64,000 bases of DNA from Paludibacteraceae bacterium (GCA_017448985.1 JAFSKL010000009.1:124001-188000), one strand, 5' to 3'. Positions 52,749 to 61,551 are shown, numbered from the stretch's first letter. Made by a program: numbers and translations. Notes: generated from the letters alone by a model not told the origin.

Positions 52749-54236
52749 AGAAATTTATTGTATATCACCCTTGCAGCCGCGTTGTTAACCGGCTGCAAGG
52801 ACCCCAACACCAACCCGGGTACTGATCCCGGAACGGAGACTAAGCACGACGTGATGACCTATATCACCACGGCGGACAATACGATGCATTTCGACAAGGT
52901 GGGCAAGATCTTCATCGAAGGGCTGAACATGAACCCCGAGATAACGATGACGCTCGATCCCAACACGCGCTTTCAGGACTTCGACGGTTTCGGAGCAGCC
53001 ATCACCGGTGCCAGCGCTTACAACCTCAGCCGGATGCCTGCCGATGCACGGGCCAAACTGCTCAAAGAGACGTTCAGCTTGAGCGAGGGCATGGGTTACA
53101 GTTACGTTCGCGTGCCCATAGGAGGCTCGGATTTTAATGCCCATAGCAATTATGACTACACCTGCTGTGACCGGCAGGGCATTGAGAACTTTGCCCTCAC
53201 TTCCGACGAGACGGACTATATCATCCCGATACTCAAGGAGATTCGGACCTATAACCCCGACCTCAAAGTGATGGGCTCGCCTTGGAGCTGTCCGCGGTGG
53301 ATGAAAGTGAGCGATATCAACACCAAAGGTGCGTACCAGTCATGGGTAGGAGGCTATCTCAATCCCGACTATTATCAGGACTATGCCACCTATTTCGTCA
53401 AATGGATCCAGGGCTTCGAGCAAGCCGGAGTGCCTGTCACCAGCGTCACCGTGGAGAACGAACCCCTCAACTGGGGGAACTCGATGTCGCTCTATATGCC
53501 GTGGCAGCAACAGCGTGACTTTGTCAAGACTGCCCTCGGTCCGGCATTTGAGGCGGCTGGCTTGAAGACCAAGATCATCGTCTTTGACCATAACTATAAC
53601 TACGATGGTAAAGAGGACCAGCAGCGCTATCCGATTAAGATCTACAACGACTCGGAGGCAGCCAAGTACATCGACGGAGCGGCTTACCATAACTACGGCG
53701 GTTCGGCTACCGAGCTCGATGCCGTGCATAATGCCGCACCGGAGAAGAACCTCTATTTCACCGAGGCGTCCATCGGTACCTGGAATAACGGGCACGACAT
53801 GAGCGTATCGCTGCTCCACGAGATGAAATATACCTGCTTGGCAAATGTCACCCGCTGGTGCAAGAGCGTCATCGTTTGGAATTTTATGCTGGATGACAAC
53901 AATGGTCCTCACGGCGGTGCCGGTGCTTGCAGTACCTGCTACGGAGCAGTCGATGTGTCCTCCAAGGACTATACCACGCTCACCAAACGTAGTCATTACT
54001 ACGCTATCGGACACCTCAGCAAGGCCTTCAAGACCGGCTCTACACGTATCGGAACCAAAGGCTACAAACCGTCTAATGTGACCGTCTGTGCTGCCGAGAA
54101 CCCCGATGGCACCTACGGCGTGGTGCTCATGAATGAGAACGCTGAAGGACTGACCTTCCAAATAGAGGCGGGCGACCACTTCTTTAGCATCACCCTACCC
54201 GGAAAAAGTATAACAACGTGTGTTATCCCGAAATAA
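52746..54236 (+). CDS. GH30-family glycoside hydrolase, lipoprotein
   Basis: 496 residues, lipobox Cys17 (ALLTGC). The GH30 (beta/alpha)8 barrel has the acid/base glutamate in TVENEPLN (Glu239) and the nucleophile in LYFTEASIG (Glu340), with FDGFGAAITGASAYNLS near the start and the small beta side domain at the C-terminus (ITLPGKSITTCVIP). GH30 includes endo-beta-1,6-glucanases, which together with GH3 digest beta-1,6-glucan in Bacteroides. Surface location is likely. The substrate assignment is inference. Confidence 0.88.
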   Translation: MRNLLYITLAAALLTGCKDPNTNPGTDPGTETKHDVMTYITTADNTMHFDKVGKIFIEGLNMNPEITMTLDPNTRFQDFDGFGAAITGASAYNLSRMPADARAKLLKETFSLSEGMGYSYVRVPIGGSDFNAHSNYDYTCCDRQGIENFALTSDETDYIIPILKEIRTYNPDLKVMGSPWSCPRWMKVSDINTKGAYQSWVGGYLNPDYYQDYATYFVKWIQGFEQAGVPVTSVTVENEPLNWGNSMSLYMPWQQQRDFVKTALGPAFEAAGLKTKIIVFDHNYNYDGKEDQQRYPIKIYNDSEAAKYIDGAAYHNYGGSATELDAVHNAAPEKNLYFTEASIGTWNNGHDMSVSLLHEMKYTCLANVTRWCKSVIVWNFMLDDNNGPHGGAGACSTCYGAVDVSSKDYTTLTKRSHYYAIGHLSKAFKTGSTRIGTKGYKPSNVTVCAAENPDGTYGVVLMNENAEGLTFQIEAGDHFFSITLPGKSITTCVIPK

Positions 54237-54255
54237 AATAGGAGAAAAACAGAAG

Positions 54256-54310
54256 CTTTTGTCTTTCGACATTTTATCGGAGTGCTCGGAAGCACCTTTT
54301 GTCTTTCGAC
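54256..54310 (+). repeat. 15-nt direct repeat with weak hairpin between
   Basis: CTTTTGTCTTTCGAC occurs at 54256-54270 and 54296-54310. A GTGCT-CGGA-AGCAC hairpin (54282-54295) before CTTTT could act as a weak terminator or attenuator. Confidence 0.65.
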
Positions 54311-54343
54311 TATAATAGTTAACTATTTAAAACAAAAAACATT

Positions 54344-55576
54344 ATGAAAAAAGTATTTACTTTTGTTCTCGCGCTGATGGCTGTAACGGCTCTCAACGCA
54401 ACCGATTACTTCTTCGCCGGCGCTGCCAACGGATGGAGTAACAACAACGACGGATGGAAATTCGTTGAAGTAGATGGCGTTCTGACCCTTGAGGTAGAAG
54501 ACCTGTTCGGTGACTTCAAGATCACTGAAAACGGTGCATGGCACCCGCAGCACGGTGCTGCTGAGGGTGGTCAAGGTGTGGCTCTCGGTGGCAGCTACAA
54601 TCTCGTTAAGTGTGATGACAGCGAGGGGGAGAAAGATGCTCCGGCCAACTGTACTATCCTCTTCCCGGACGGACAAGGAGAGGGTGACTGGCGCTATGCC
54701 AATGCCAAACTGACACTCGATGCTTCCAACCCCGATGCATTGGTTATCTCGCTCGTGGCTGGTACCATCTATGACCACAGCGCTGCCCCTAAGACCTATC
54801 AGATCGTAGGTGCTTTCAACGGATGGGACGCTGCCGGCGCTCCTTCCTTCGAGTTGGTGGACGGCGTGCTGACCGTGAACGTGGCTGAGCTCAGCGGTAC
54901 CTTCAAGATCATCGAGGACCACGCCTGGACCAACCAATGGGCTACCAACTGGGAGACCGGTGCCGGCTTGGCGCTCGGCGAACCGTACGTACTCGGTGCC
55001 AAAGGTGACCAGGAACCGGCTAACCTCGCGCTCGCTAATCCCTTCGGCGGATTCAAGAATGCTGTACTGACGCTCGATATCAGCGGCGATGACTTCGTGC
55101 TCACGCTCGTTAGCGGCGAGTTCAACAAGGTTGAAGCTGACTGGTTCATACCCGGTGCTTGGCAGGGCTGGAAATGCGACGATGTGGCTAAGATGAGTCC
55201 TGTGGCAGGTGCTGAGAATACCTATGAACTGCTCTTGGCGGAGTTCAGCGGTGAGTTTAAAGTTGTTTACGGTGACTGGGCGGTTGAGTTCGGTCGTGCT
55301 AAAGGTTCGGAAGACACCTGGACCGTTAACACACCGCTCGAGCTCGCTTTCCCCTGCGACAATATGATCCCTGCTTCCGACGAGGTTTATCAGGATGTAA
55401 CACTTACGCTCGTGGTGGACTACGACAATGTAGCCGCTACGCTCACGATTGCTGTTGAAGGTCAAGCTATTGAGAACATCCAACTCAATGCTAAATCCAT
55501 CAAGCGCATCGAGAACGGCCAAGTTCTCATCGAGCACAACGGCAATATCTACAACATGAACGGTGCTAAACAATAA
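54344..55576 (+). CDS. SusE/F-like secreted protein with tandem starch-binding-type modules
   Basis: 410 residues, signal peptide (1-19). Three repeats of about 120 residues follow (starting FFAGAANGWSNNNDGWKF, YQIVGAFNGWDAAGAP and WFIPGAWQGWKCD), each with a GxWxGW-type aromatic core as in SusE/SusF modules. The tail KRIENGQVLIEHNGNIYNM matches the tag of two other secreted proteins in the window. No lipobox, so it is periplasmic or secreted. It follows GH30 and probably binds the same glycan. Confidence 0.78.
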   Translation: MKKVFTFVLALMAVTALNATDYFFAGAANGWSNNNDGWKFVEVDGVLTLEVEDLFGDFKITENGAWHPQHGAAEGGQGVALGGSYNLVKCDDSEGEKDAPANCTILFPDGQGEGDWRYANAKLTLDASNPDALVISLVAGTIYDHSAAPKTYQIVGAFNGWDAAGAPSFELVDGVLTVNVAELSGTFKIIEDHAWTNQWATNWETGAGLALGEPYVLGAKGDQEPANLALANPFGGFKNAVLTLDISGDDFVLTLVSGEFNKVEADWFIPGAWQGWKCDDVAKMSPVAGAENTYELLLAEFSGEFKVVYGDWAVEFGRAKGSEDTWTVNTPLELAFPCDNMIPASDEVYQDVTLTLVVDYDNVAATLTIAVEGQAIENIQLNAKSIKRIENGQVLIEHNGNIYNMNGAKQ

Positions 55577-55588
55577 GCCCCGTCTTAG

Positions 55589-55620
55589 CCATGGGAGGCT
55601 GATAACCTCCCATGGTTTCT
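55589..55620 (+). terminator. Terminator after the SusE/F-like gene
   Basis: A perfect 10-bp stem CCATGGGAGG / CCTCCCATGG with loop CTGATAA, followed by TTTCTA. Confidence 0.85.
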
Positions 55621-55634
55621 AAATACCCCTACTG

Positions 55635-56765
55635 ATGCTACAAACGCTCTTGCTCATATTGGGGCTGTCCCACATCACCTTCTTCGGTTCGTCTGTCTGC
55701 AACGGGCAAGGAGCCGAGGAGGTGGATCATGTCAAGCACGGATACGCGTGGCTGTACGCCCAACTGCTCGATGAACGCCATGAGGCGGACCCTACGGCTG
55801 GGTTCTATACCTACAGCAACACTTCGGTCAACGGCATCAATACCATTCGTCATTTGGAGATGCTTCCGACGCATCTGCCTGCCGATTCGGGTTTCGCAGT
55901 CATCGGGCTGGGGTTGGGTAACGAAGGCCTGCATGGGGCATCGGACCAACAGGCCGTGTATGACCAATGGAAAACCAACATGCAGACCATCATCCGAATG
56001 GCCCAACAGACCGGCAAACAGGTGGTGGTGACCAATAACTATCCGCGCGGAGACTATAATCCGACAGATTATAGCTTCGTCAAGCGGATGAACCTTGAGA
56101 TGCACGAATGGGATGTTCCGACCGTCAATTTCCTTGGGGCGCTTGATAATTGTCAAGGCAACGGACAATGGGCGGACGGCTATCAGAACGGCGATGATAT
56201 CTACCATCCGGGGCAAGCGGGCTATGTTGAAATGTTGCATTCGTTCGTGCCTTCACTCTTCGATGCCTTGGTCGCCGGCAAAGCCAAACCGACGCGACAA
56301 ACAGGCAAAGGGATGAAACTGAAAGCGAACCAAACACTTGTCTTCACGCCTGAAGACCAAGTACATTCTTTTACGCTCGCTTTCCGTGTTAAAAACATCC
56401 GTGCTCTTCGTCTGAACCTGACTCTCAGCCAGGGCACTGTTCCGTCACTTCCGCCGCTGCCTGCTGATGCACGATGGCATACACTCGTTATCACCCATTA
56501 CTACGCTGCCGGCAAGACCTACGTCTATATAGACGGTGTGCTCATGAGTGTGACGAACGGCCGACTGCTCCTCTCACAACTGACCATCGGCGGTCGGTGC
56601 ACCGTCAGCGACTTCCATTTCTGGCGTGCCGGCATGAATGCCGACGAGATAGCCGCATGGCATAACAACAAGATGCTCTGCTCCTCGCTCGAACTATACT
56701 GCCCACTCAATAACGGAAGACTAATCAACCTCGCCCAATCGATGAATAACTCAAAATTTAAATAA
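55635..56765 (+). CDS. SGNH hydrolase with C-terminal LamG-like domain
   Basis: 376 residues. The esterase fold has block I ITFFGSSVCNGQGA (Ser19 or Ser20), block III-like GLGLGNEG, and DDIYHPGQ with the D-H pair (Asp188, His191). The C-terminal 140 residues are concanavalin/LamG-like (FTLAFRVKN... ADARWHTLVITHYY), a carbohydrate-binding module. The N-terminus is odd: only about 12 hydrophobic residues precede the catalytic block and no upstream start is available, so the signal is short or it is a non-cleaved anchor. Deacetylation of a glycan is plausible. Confidence 0.78.
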   Translation: MLQTLLLILGLSHITFFGSSVCNGQGAEEVDHVKHGYAWLYAQLLDERHEADPTAGFYTYSNTSVNGINTIRHLEMLPTHLPADSGFAVIGLGLGNEGLHGASDQQAVYDQWKTNMQTIIRMAQQTGKQVVVTNNYPRGDYNPTDYSFVKRMNLEMHEWDVPTVNFLGALDNCQGNGQWADGYQNGDDIYHPGQAGYVEMLHSFVPSLFDALVAGKAKPTRQTGKGMKLKANQTLVFTPEDQVHSFTLAFRVKNIRALRLNLTLSQGTVPSLPPLPADARWHTLVITHYYAAGKTYVYIDGVLMSVTNGRLLLSQLTIGGRCTVSDFHFWRAGMNADEIAAWHNNKMLCSSLELYCPLNNGRLINLAQSMNNSKFK

Positions 56766-56769
56766 TACC

Positions 56770-59031
56770 ATGAAACGTCTCACCTTCCTCCTTTTATTTT
56801 CCATTTTCCATTGTCCATTGTCCATTGTTTCCGCTCCTGTCTATCTCAATCCCGAGACACCGCTGGAGCAACGCGTGGAAGATGCGCTCAGTCGCATGAC
56901 GCTCAACGAGAAGATCGCCATCATCCATGCCCAGAGCAAGTTTTCCTCTCCTGGCGTGGCACGACTCGGTATTCCCGGATTATGGTGTACCGACGGCCCT
57001 CACGGCATACGTGCCGAGGTCAAATGGGACGAGTGGGACCAGGCCGGTTGGACCAACGATAGTTGCATGGCTTTCCCTACGCTCACCTGTCTCGCGGCTA
57101 CGTGGAATACGGACATGTCGCTTCTCTATGGCCGAAGCATCGGAGAAGAAGCGCTTTATCGCGGCAAGAACGTGCTGCTCGGACCCGGCGTCAATATCTA
57201 CCGCACACCCCTCAACGGACGTAACTTCGAGTATATGGGCGAGGACCCGTGTCTCTCCGCGACCATGGTCGTCCCTTATGTGCAGGGCGTACAGCAGAAC
57301 GGCGTGGCTACCTGCGTCAAGCATTTTGCACTCAATAACCAGGAGGATGGACGCCACGTCGTCAATGTCTCGCTCTCCGACCGCGCACTCTACGAGATCT
57401 ATCTGCCGGCTTTCAGGGCGGCCGTGCAGCAAGGCCACTCGTGGAGTATCATGGGCGCATACAACCGTATTTGGGGACAGTATGCCTGCCATAACCACCG
57501 CCTGCTCGTCGATATACTGCGCTCTGAATGGGGTTTCGACGGAGCTGTTATCTCTGACTGGGGTGGGGTAAGTAATACCGACGAGGCCATCCGTAACGGC
57601 TTGGATCTCGAGTTCGGCTCCTGGACCGACGGACTGACCGAAGGACGCTCCAACTCCTACGACGCCTATTACCTCGCTATGCCCTATCTGGAGAAGATCC
57701 TGCGTGGAGAGGTGGGCACAGAAGAACTGGACAACAAAGTACGTAATGTGCTGCGGCTCATCTTCCGTACATCCATGAATCCGAATAAGGGCTTCGGTGC
57801 ACTCTGCTCCGACGAACATGCGGCGGCGGCACGAGAGATAGCCGGAGAAGGAATAGTGCTCCTCAAGAACGCCCCTGCCGGCAAGAAGAAAAGCGCACAA
57901 CCCGTCTTACCGCTGACGCTGGAGCATAAGTCCATCCTCGTCGTCGGTGAGAACGCCATCAAGCAGATGACCGTCGGAGGCGGATCCAGTTCGCTCAAAG
58001 CCAAATATGAGATCTCGCCCTTGCAGGGTATCCGCGAGCGGGCGGCTCGTAATAACGCCGAGGTGCGTTTTGTGCGCGGCTACGTAGGCGACATAGGCGG
58101 TGAGTACAACGGTGTAACTACCGGACAGGACCTGAGCGACCACCGTACACCCGCCGAACTGACGGCCGAAGCTGTGGCTGCGGCAAGGGAAGCGGATGTG
58201 GTACTTTTCATCGGCGGACTCAACAAAGCCGAGCATCAGGACTCGGAGAGTGCCGACCGGCTCCAATACGGCTTGCCCTACGGGCAGAACCAACTCATCG
58301 CTGAGCTCGCCAAGGCCAACAGCCATTTGGCGGTCATTATCCTCAGCGGTAACGCTTATGCCATGCCGTGGCTCGACAATGTTCCGGCACTCGTGCAGGC
58401 GTGGTTCAACGGCTCCGAGACTGGACACGCACTCGCCGACATCCTCTTTGGCGATGTCAACCCCTCAGGACACCTGCCTTTCACCATTATGCCGGCATTG
58501 GAGGACTATCCTGCCCATCAGTACGGTCCCATCGCTTATCCGGGCATCAATAACGAAGTGGAGTACAAAGAGGATCTCTTCGTCGGCTACCGCTATGCGG
58601 ATCTCTACGGACAAAAGAAACCGCTCCGCTACACCACGCAAGGCAAGGAGTACACCATCGTGCCGCCCAAGCGTAAGCCGCTCTTCGCTTTCGGCCACGG
58701 ACTGAGCTATACCACCTTCGCTTTGAGCCAACCTACCCGGAACGGTAATATGGTCCGCGTCACTGTCAAGAACACCGGCGCACGGCCCGGAAAAGAGGTC
58801 GTACAGCTCTATCTGGCACCTCTCCAATCCCAAGTGGCACGGCCCGTCAAGGAACTCAAAGCCTTCCAAAAAGTGGCGCTCCAACCCGGTGAAGAGAAAG
58901 TGCTCACTTTCGCCCTCACGGATGATATGTTCCGCTACTTCGATGCCGATGCCCATCAGTGGGTCACCGACCCCGCACCCTGCCAAATCAGGATCGGTAC
59001 CTCCTCAGCCAACACCCAAATAGCTAAATAA
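56770..59031 (+). CDS. GH3-family beta-glucosidase
   Basis: 753 residues. N-terminal barrel: GLWCTDGPHGIRAE, TCVKHFALNNQEDGRH, and the nucleophile Asp263 in VISDWGG. Alpha/beta sandwich domain around LFIGGLNKAEHQDSESADR (acid/base region), and a C-terminal fibronectin III-like domain. It removes terminal beta-linked glucose (or xylose) in the periplasm. Residues about 10-21 of the signal peptide (LFSIFHCPLSIV) are encoded by a 7-nt tandem array, so the array builds part of the hydrophobic core. It follows the SGNH/LamG gene by 4 nt. Confidence 0.94.
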   Translation: MKRLTFLLLFSIFHCPLSIVSAPVYLNPETPLEQRVEDALSRMTLNEKIAIIHAQSKFSSPGVARLGIPGLWCTDGPHGIRAEVKWDEWDQAGWTNDSCMAFPTLTCLAATWNTDMSLLYGRSIGEEALYRGKNVLLGPGVNIYRTPLNGRNFEYMGEDPCLSATMVVPYVQGVQQNGVATCVKHFALNNQEDGRHVVNVSLSDRALYEIYLPAFRAAVQQGHSWSIMGAYNRIWGQYACHNHRLLVDILRSEWGFDGAVISDWGGVSNTDEAIRNGLDLEFGSWTDGLTEGRSNSYDAYYLAMPYLEKILRGEVGTEELDNKVRNVLRLIFRTSMNPNKGFGALCSDEHAAAAREIAGEGIVLLKNAPAGKKKSAQPVLPLTLEHKSILVVGENAIKQMTVGGGSSSLKAKYEISPLQGIRERAARNNAEVRFVRGYVGDIGGEYNGVTTGQDLSDHRTPAELTAEAVAAAREADVVLFIGGLNKAEHQDSESADRLQYGLPYGQNQLIAELAKANSHLAVIILSGNAYAMPWLDNVPALVQAWFNGSETGHALADILFGDVNPSGHLPFTIMPALEDYPAHQYGPIAYPGINNEVEYKEDLFVGYRYADLYGQKKPLRYTTQGKEYTIVPPKRKPLFAFGHGLSYTTFALSQPTRNGNMVRVTVKNTGARPGKEVVQLYLAPLQSQVARPVKELKAFQKVALQPGEEKVLTFALTDDMFRYFDADAHQWVTDPAPCQIRIGTSSANTQIAK
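56796..56831 (+). repeat. In-frame 7-nt array inside the GH3 signal peptide
   Basis: Units TTTTCCA/TTGTCCA, i.e. the reverse complement of the GGACAAT family seen before the surface protein gene; the only array in antisense orientation to its gene. Confidence 0.92.
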
Positions 59032-59100
59032 GAAAACAACGAAAACTACGCAAACAACGTAAACTACGCAAACAACGTAAACTACGCAAACTACGAAAAT
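59032..59100 (+). repeat. 9-nt array between GH3 and SGNH genes
   Basis: Seven units of AAACTACGC / AAACAACGT ending at the ATG of the next gene. Confidence 0.93.
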
Positions 59101-59782
59101 GAAAAAATATTTTTATTTTTTAATTTTCTTCCTCCAGGTCTCCATCTCGCTTCATGCAGAAGAGGCGCGTGACTGGGCGCAGTTCAACCGCTATGCCGCG
59201 GAGAACGACAGTCTGCGCGCTATGAAAGCGGACATCCGCGTCGTGTTCCTGGGCAATAGCATCACCCAAGGGTGGTGCGAGAAAAGGCCGGAGTTCTTCG
59301 CCGAGCACGGCTTTGTCGGGCGTGGCATCAACGGACAGACGTCCAGTGAGATGCTGGTACGTATGAGGCAAGACGTCATCGACCTCCATCCGCAGATAGT
59401 CGTCATCCTGGCCGGTGCCAACGACATAGCGCAGAACAACGGCTACATCAGCCTGGAGCATATATTGGGCAATATCATCTCGATGTGCGAACTTGCCCGT
59501 ACCAACCTTATCCAACCCGTCCTCTGCTCCGTGCTGCCTGCGCGCAGTTTCTGGTGGACCGACCGCATCAAGGATGCACCCGTGCGCATCCAACAACTGA
59601 ACGCCATGATTCGCGACTATGCCCAAACCAACAATATCCCGTTTGTCGATTATTGGTCGAAGATGGCAGATACCGACGGCGGAATCCTGCCCGGACTTAG
59701 CGACGATGAGGTCCATCCTACCGTAGCCGGATACGAGATCATGGAATCTATCATCCTTTCCGCCCTCCGTGCCGTTCTGTAG
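59099..59782 (+). CDS. SGNH/GDSL hydrolase
   Basis: 227 residues with signal peptide (1-20). Block I is VVFLGNSITQGW (Ser54, GNS replacing GDS), block III LAGANDIAQNNG, block V DDEVHPTVAGY (Asp203, His206). A typical periplasmic deacetylase/esterase that may remove acyl groups from the glycan processed by GH30 and GH3. It follows the GH3 gene after a 9-nt array and ends near a 9-nt array and a terminator. Confidence 0.87.
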   Translation: MKKYFYFLIFFLQVSISLHAEEARDWAQFNRYAAENDSLRAMKADIRVVFLGNSITQGWCEKRPEFFAEHGFVGRGINGQTSSEMLVRMRQDVIDLHPQIVVILAGANDIAQNNGYISLEHILGNIISMCELARTNLIQPVLCSVLPARSFWWTDRIKDAPVRIQQLNAMIRDYAQTNNIPFVDYWSKMADTDGGILPGLSDDEVHPTVAGYEIMESIILSALRAVL

Positions 59783-59863
59783 GTTACGTAGCTTGCGTAG
59801 GCTTCGCGTAGATTCCGTAGTTTATGTAGATTACGAAAATTACGAAGATTACGAAAACAACGG
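59780..59863 (+). repeat. 9-nt array after the SGNH gene
   Basis: About nine units drifting from GTAGGTTAC through GTAGATTAC to GAAAATTAC and GAAAACAAC. Confidence 0.88.
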
Positions 59864-59892
59864 AAAAAAGCGCTTTAGAGAGCGCTTTTTTC
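59862..59892. terminator. Bidirectional terminator
   Basis: Stem AAAAAAGCGCT / AGCGCTTTTTT with loop TTAGAG, between the convergent SGNH gene and the lipoprotein gene. Confidence 0.9.
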
Positions 59893-59912
59893 GTTATCAT
59901 ACAGCTTCGATG

Positions 59913-60887
59913 TTATCGTACCGCTTCGAGGTAGAACCTGTAGGTCAGAGTGTATTCGTCCTCCCAGGTCTCTTCCACAAGCATGCCTTTATCGGGGTCG
60001 ATGGAGGCACGGAAATTCATGGAACGGGGCAAGCGATAGGACGCTCCGTCCGGCACTACGACGGAGACAAATGCATCACCAATAAACGGGGTGATGTAAC
60101 ATACATAGTTCGCTTTTTCATTCTCCACCGTGCCCTCGGAAATGATCAGTTGGTTGTGGTCGTTCCCGTCATTCAGACGGAAAGAAAGGATCGTATTGGC
60201 GGGCAGGATCTTCGTTTCTATGTTGATGATCTCGGCGTCATCAACGCCCAACGGGAGCGTGGAGTAGATGAGTGTATCGGCTGCCACGCGCCATGCGTTC
60301 TGCGTGAGCCGGTCTGCCATAGAAGGCGGCAGGGTAGGAATCGACTGTATACGCTTGAAACTCAGGAATCGTGTCTGGTTGTCCTCTGTATATGAAAGGA
60401 CCAAACGGTCTTGTTCGAGCACGCGGACGGTCCATATACTGCCTCCGTTAAGGATATGCAGGGCATCCTCTTTGAGCATCCATTCTTTCGTGTTGGTCGT
60501 CGACGAGGGGGTCCGATAGATGTTCCATTGTCCGGTGAGATAGGCTTCGTAGGTATAGACGGTATCGATGACATACTCCGTGCGGGTCATCGAAGCGCTG
60601 AGATCCCAGTAGCATCGTTGTGTCAAGTGTTGCTCCTCGTAGTCGGTGGAATAGGTGGCGTAGTTCTTGCCCTGATCGACGGTAGCTTCGTAGGCGAGCA
60701 TCCAGTAGCCTGCCAGATTCTCCACGGTGACGGGTAAGGCAGCGTCCTCGCGGGGTTGGGTCCAGTACTCGAGCACTCCTTCCGGAGTGGTGGGCTTTTG
60801 GGGATTGTTGGGATCATTGGGGTTACACGATACCAGAACCGGCATCACCAAAGCTGCTACGGCAGCGAGTTGAAAAAACTTTCTCAT
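59913..60887 (-). CDS. Lipoprotein of unknown function
   Basis: 324 residues, lipobox Cys21 (PVLVSCNP), followed by an Asn/Pro/Thr-rich spacer and then a beta-rich lipocalin-like region (ENLAGYWMLAYEATV..., SMTRTEYVIDTVYTYEAYLTG). No catalytic motif. It is separate from the polysaccharide locus (opposite strand, own promoter). Probably a surface or periplasmic protein specific to this group. Confidence 0.65.
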   Translation of the reverse strand: MRKFFQLAAVAALVMPVLVSCNPNDPNNPQKPTTPEGVLEYWTQPREDAALPVTVENLAGYWMLAYEATVDQGKNYATYSTDYEEQHLTQRCYWDLSASMTRTEYVIDTVYTYEAYLTGQWNIYRTPSSTTNTKEWMLKEDALHILNGGSIWTVRVLEQDRLVLSYTEDNQTRFLSFKRIQSIPTLPPSMADRLTQNAWRVAADTLIYSTLPLGVDDAEIINIETKILPANTILSFRLNDGNDHNQLIISEGTVENEKANYVCYITPFIGDAFVSVVVPDGASYRLPRSMNFRASIDPDKGMLVEETWEDEYTLTYRFYLEAVR

Positions 60888-60971
60888 ATTTTTATCGTTT
60901 TAGATGTTAACTGTTTTGCCTTTCTCGGCGGAGGTCGCTCCTTCCTTTCCGTTGGAAGGACATTCCGGGTG

Positions 60972-61000
60972 CAAAGGTACAAAAAATCTCGGAGTGGTGC
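60972..61000 (-). promoter_or_regulatory. Promoter of the unknown lipoprotein
   Basis: TACCTTTG (60979-60972, minus strand) followed by CACCCGG; upstream TTTGCACC box. Confidence 0.75.
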
Positions 61001-61033
61001 AAATAAAATCCGAAAAAAGAATGTAAAAAGATT

Positions 61034-61109
61034 ATTTTATACGCAAAAAATAACCCGAACGCTTGCAAATATGCAAAATTTTCACTACTTTTGCACCGGA
61101 TTTCTTATT
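61034..61109 (+). repeat. Promoter-containing direct repeat, copy A
   Basis: About 75 nt similar to 61725-61800: shared CCCGAACGCTTGCA, TTGC(A/T)(A/T)ATATGCAAAA, TTTGCACCGGATTT and CTTATTT. Contains TACTTTTG (61086-61093), a promoter with no recognised gene behind it. Confidence 0.8.
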
Positions 61110-61309
61110 TCGAGATAATCTCTCAAACGATTAATCGCCTCGGCATGCTCCTCAAACAGGCAGGGTAGCGTGATATACGCAAAGGAGTTACCCGCACACG
61201 AGGTTGGCTGGTCTATGAACGACCATTGGAAGAAGTGCAGGCGAATAGAAGAATGATAGACCAATAGACCAGTAGACCGGCTCATTTTATATACCACACA
61301 CACGCGCAC
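61085..61309 (-). pseudogene. Possible gene fragment in a rearranged patch
   Basis: The minus-strand frame encodes a protein-like C-terminus (FIDQPTSCAGNSFAYIT then LPCLFEEHAEAINRLRDYLE), ending inside direct repeat copy A, while its N-terminal part runs through an 8-nt array. No family was recognised. It could be a decayed gene end or chance. Confidence 0.3.
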
Positions 61310-61355
61310 GGGTGTGTAGTTTACGGAAACAACTGGTCTATTGGTCTACCGGTCA
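61256..61355. repeat. 8-nt arrays in inverted orientation
   Basis: AGACCAAT-type units at 61258-61286 and their near reverse complement at 61330-61352, sharing TAGACCAATAGACCAG. Confidence 0.8.
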
Positions 61356-61368
61356 CCCAAGGTCGCAG

Positions 61369-61388
61369 ATCCGCCAAACTTGGCGGAT
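61369..61388. other. Perfect inverted repeat
   Basis: ATCCGCCAA / TTGGCGGAT with a 2-nt centre, in the gap between 60888 and 61821. Confidence 0.8.
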
Positions 61389-61470
61389 ACAAAAGGGAGG
61401 ACGAAACTTGCTCACCGGAATAGCGGCGAGGAGTGGACAGCCGCGAAAAGGACGGTACAGAGACGTCCGT

Positions 61471-61505
61471 AATGGTCGCGAGATGGTCGCGACATTGACC
61501 GCTAA
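61471..61505 (+). repeat. Short 11-nt array
   Basis: Units ATGGTCGCGAG / ATGGTCGCGAC followed by ATTGACCGC. Confidence 0.75.
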
Positions 61506-61551
61506 AAGGCAGGAAAATGAATGGTAAATAAAAAAGAAAGGAGGTGAAAAA

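Noticed and set aside
54323..55573. Minus-strand 416-residue frame opposite the SusE/F-like gene
   Set aside because: The plus-strand protein has a signal peptide and repeated modules; the antisense frame has neither.
59032..59100. Origin-type iterons
   Set aside because: 9-nt units have no DnaA or Rep gene nearby and recur at several gene boundaries.
61312..61527. 71-residue plus-strand frame before the mini-ORF
   Set aside because: Runs through an 8-nt and an 11-nt array with odd composition; no evidence it is translated.
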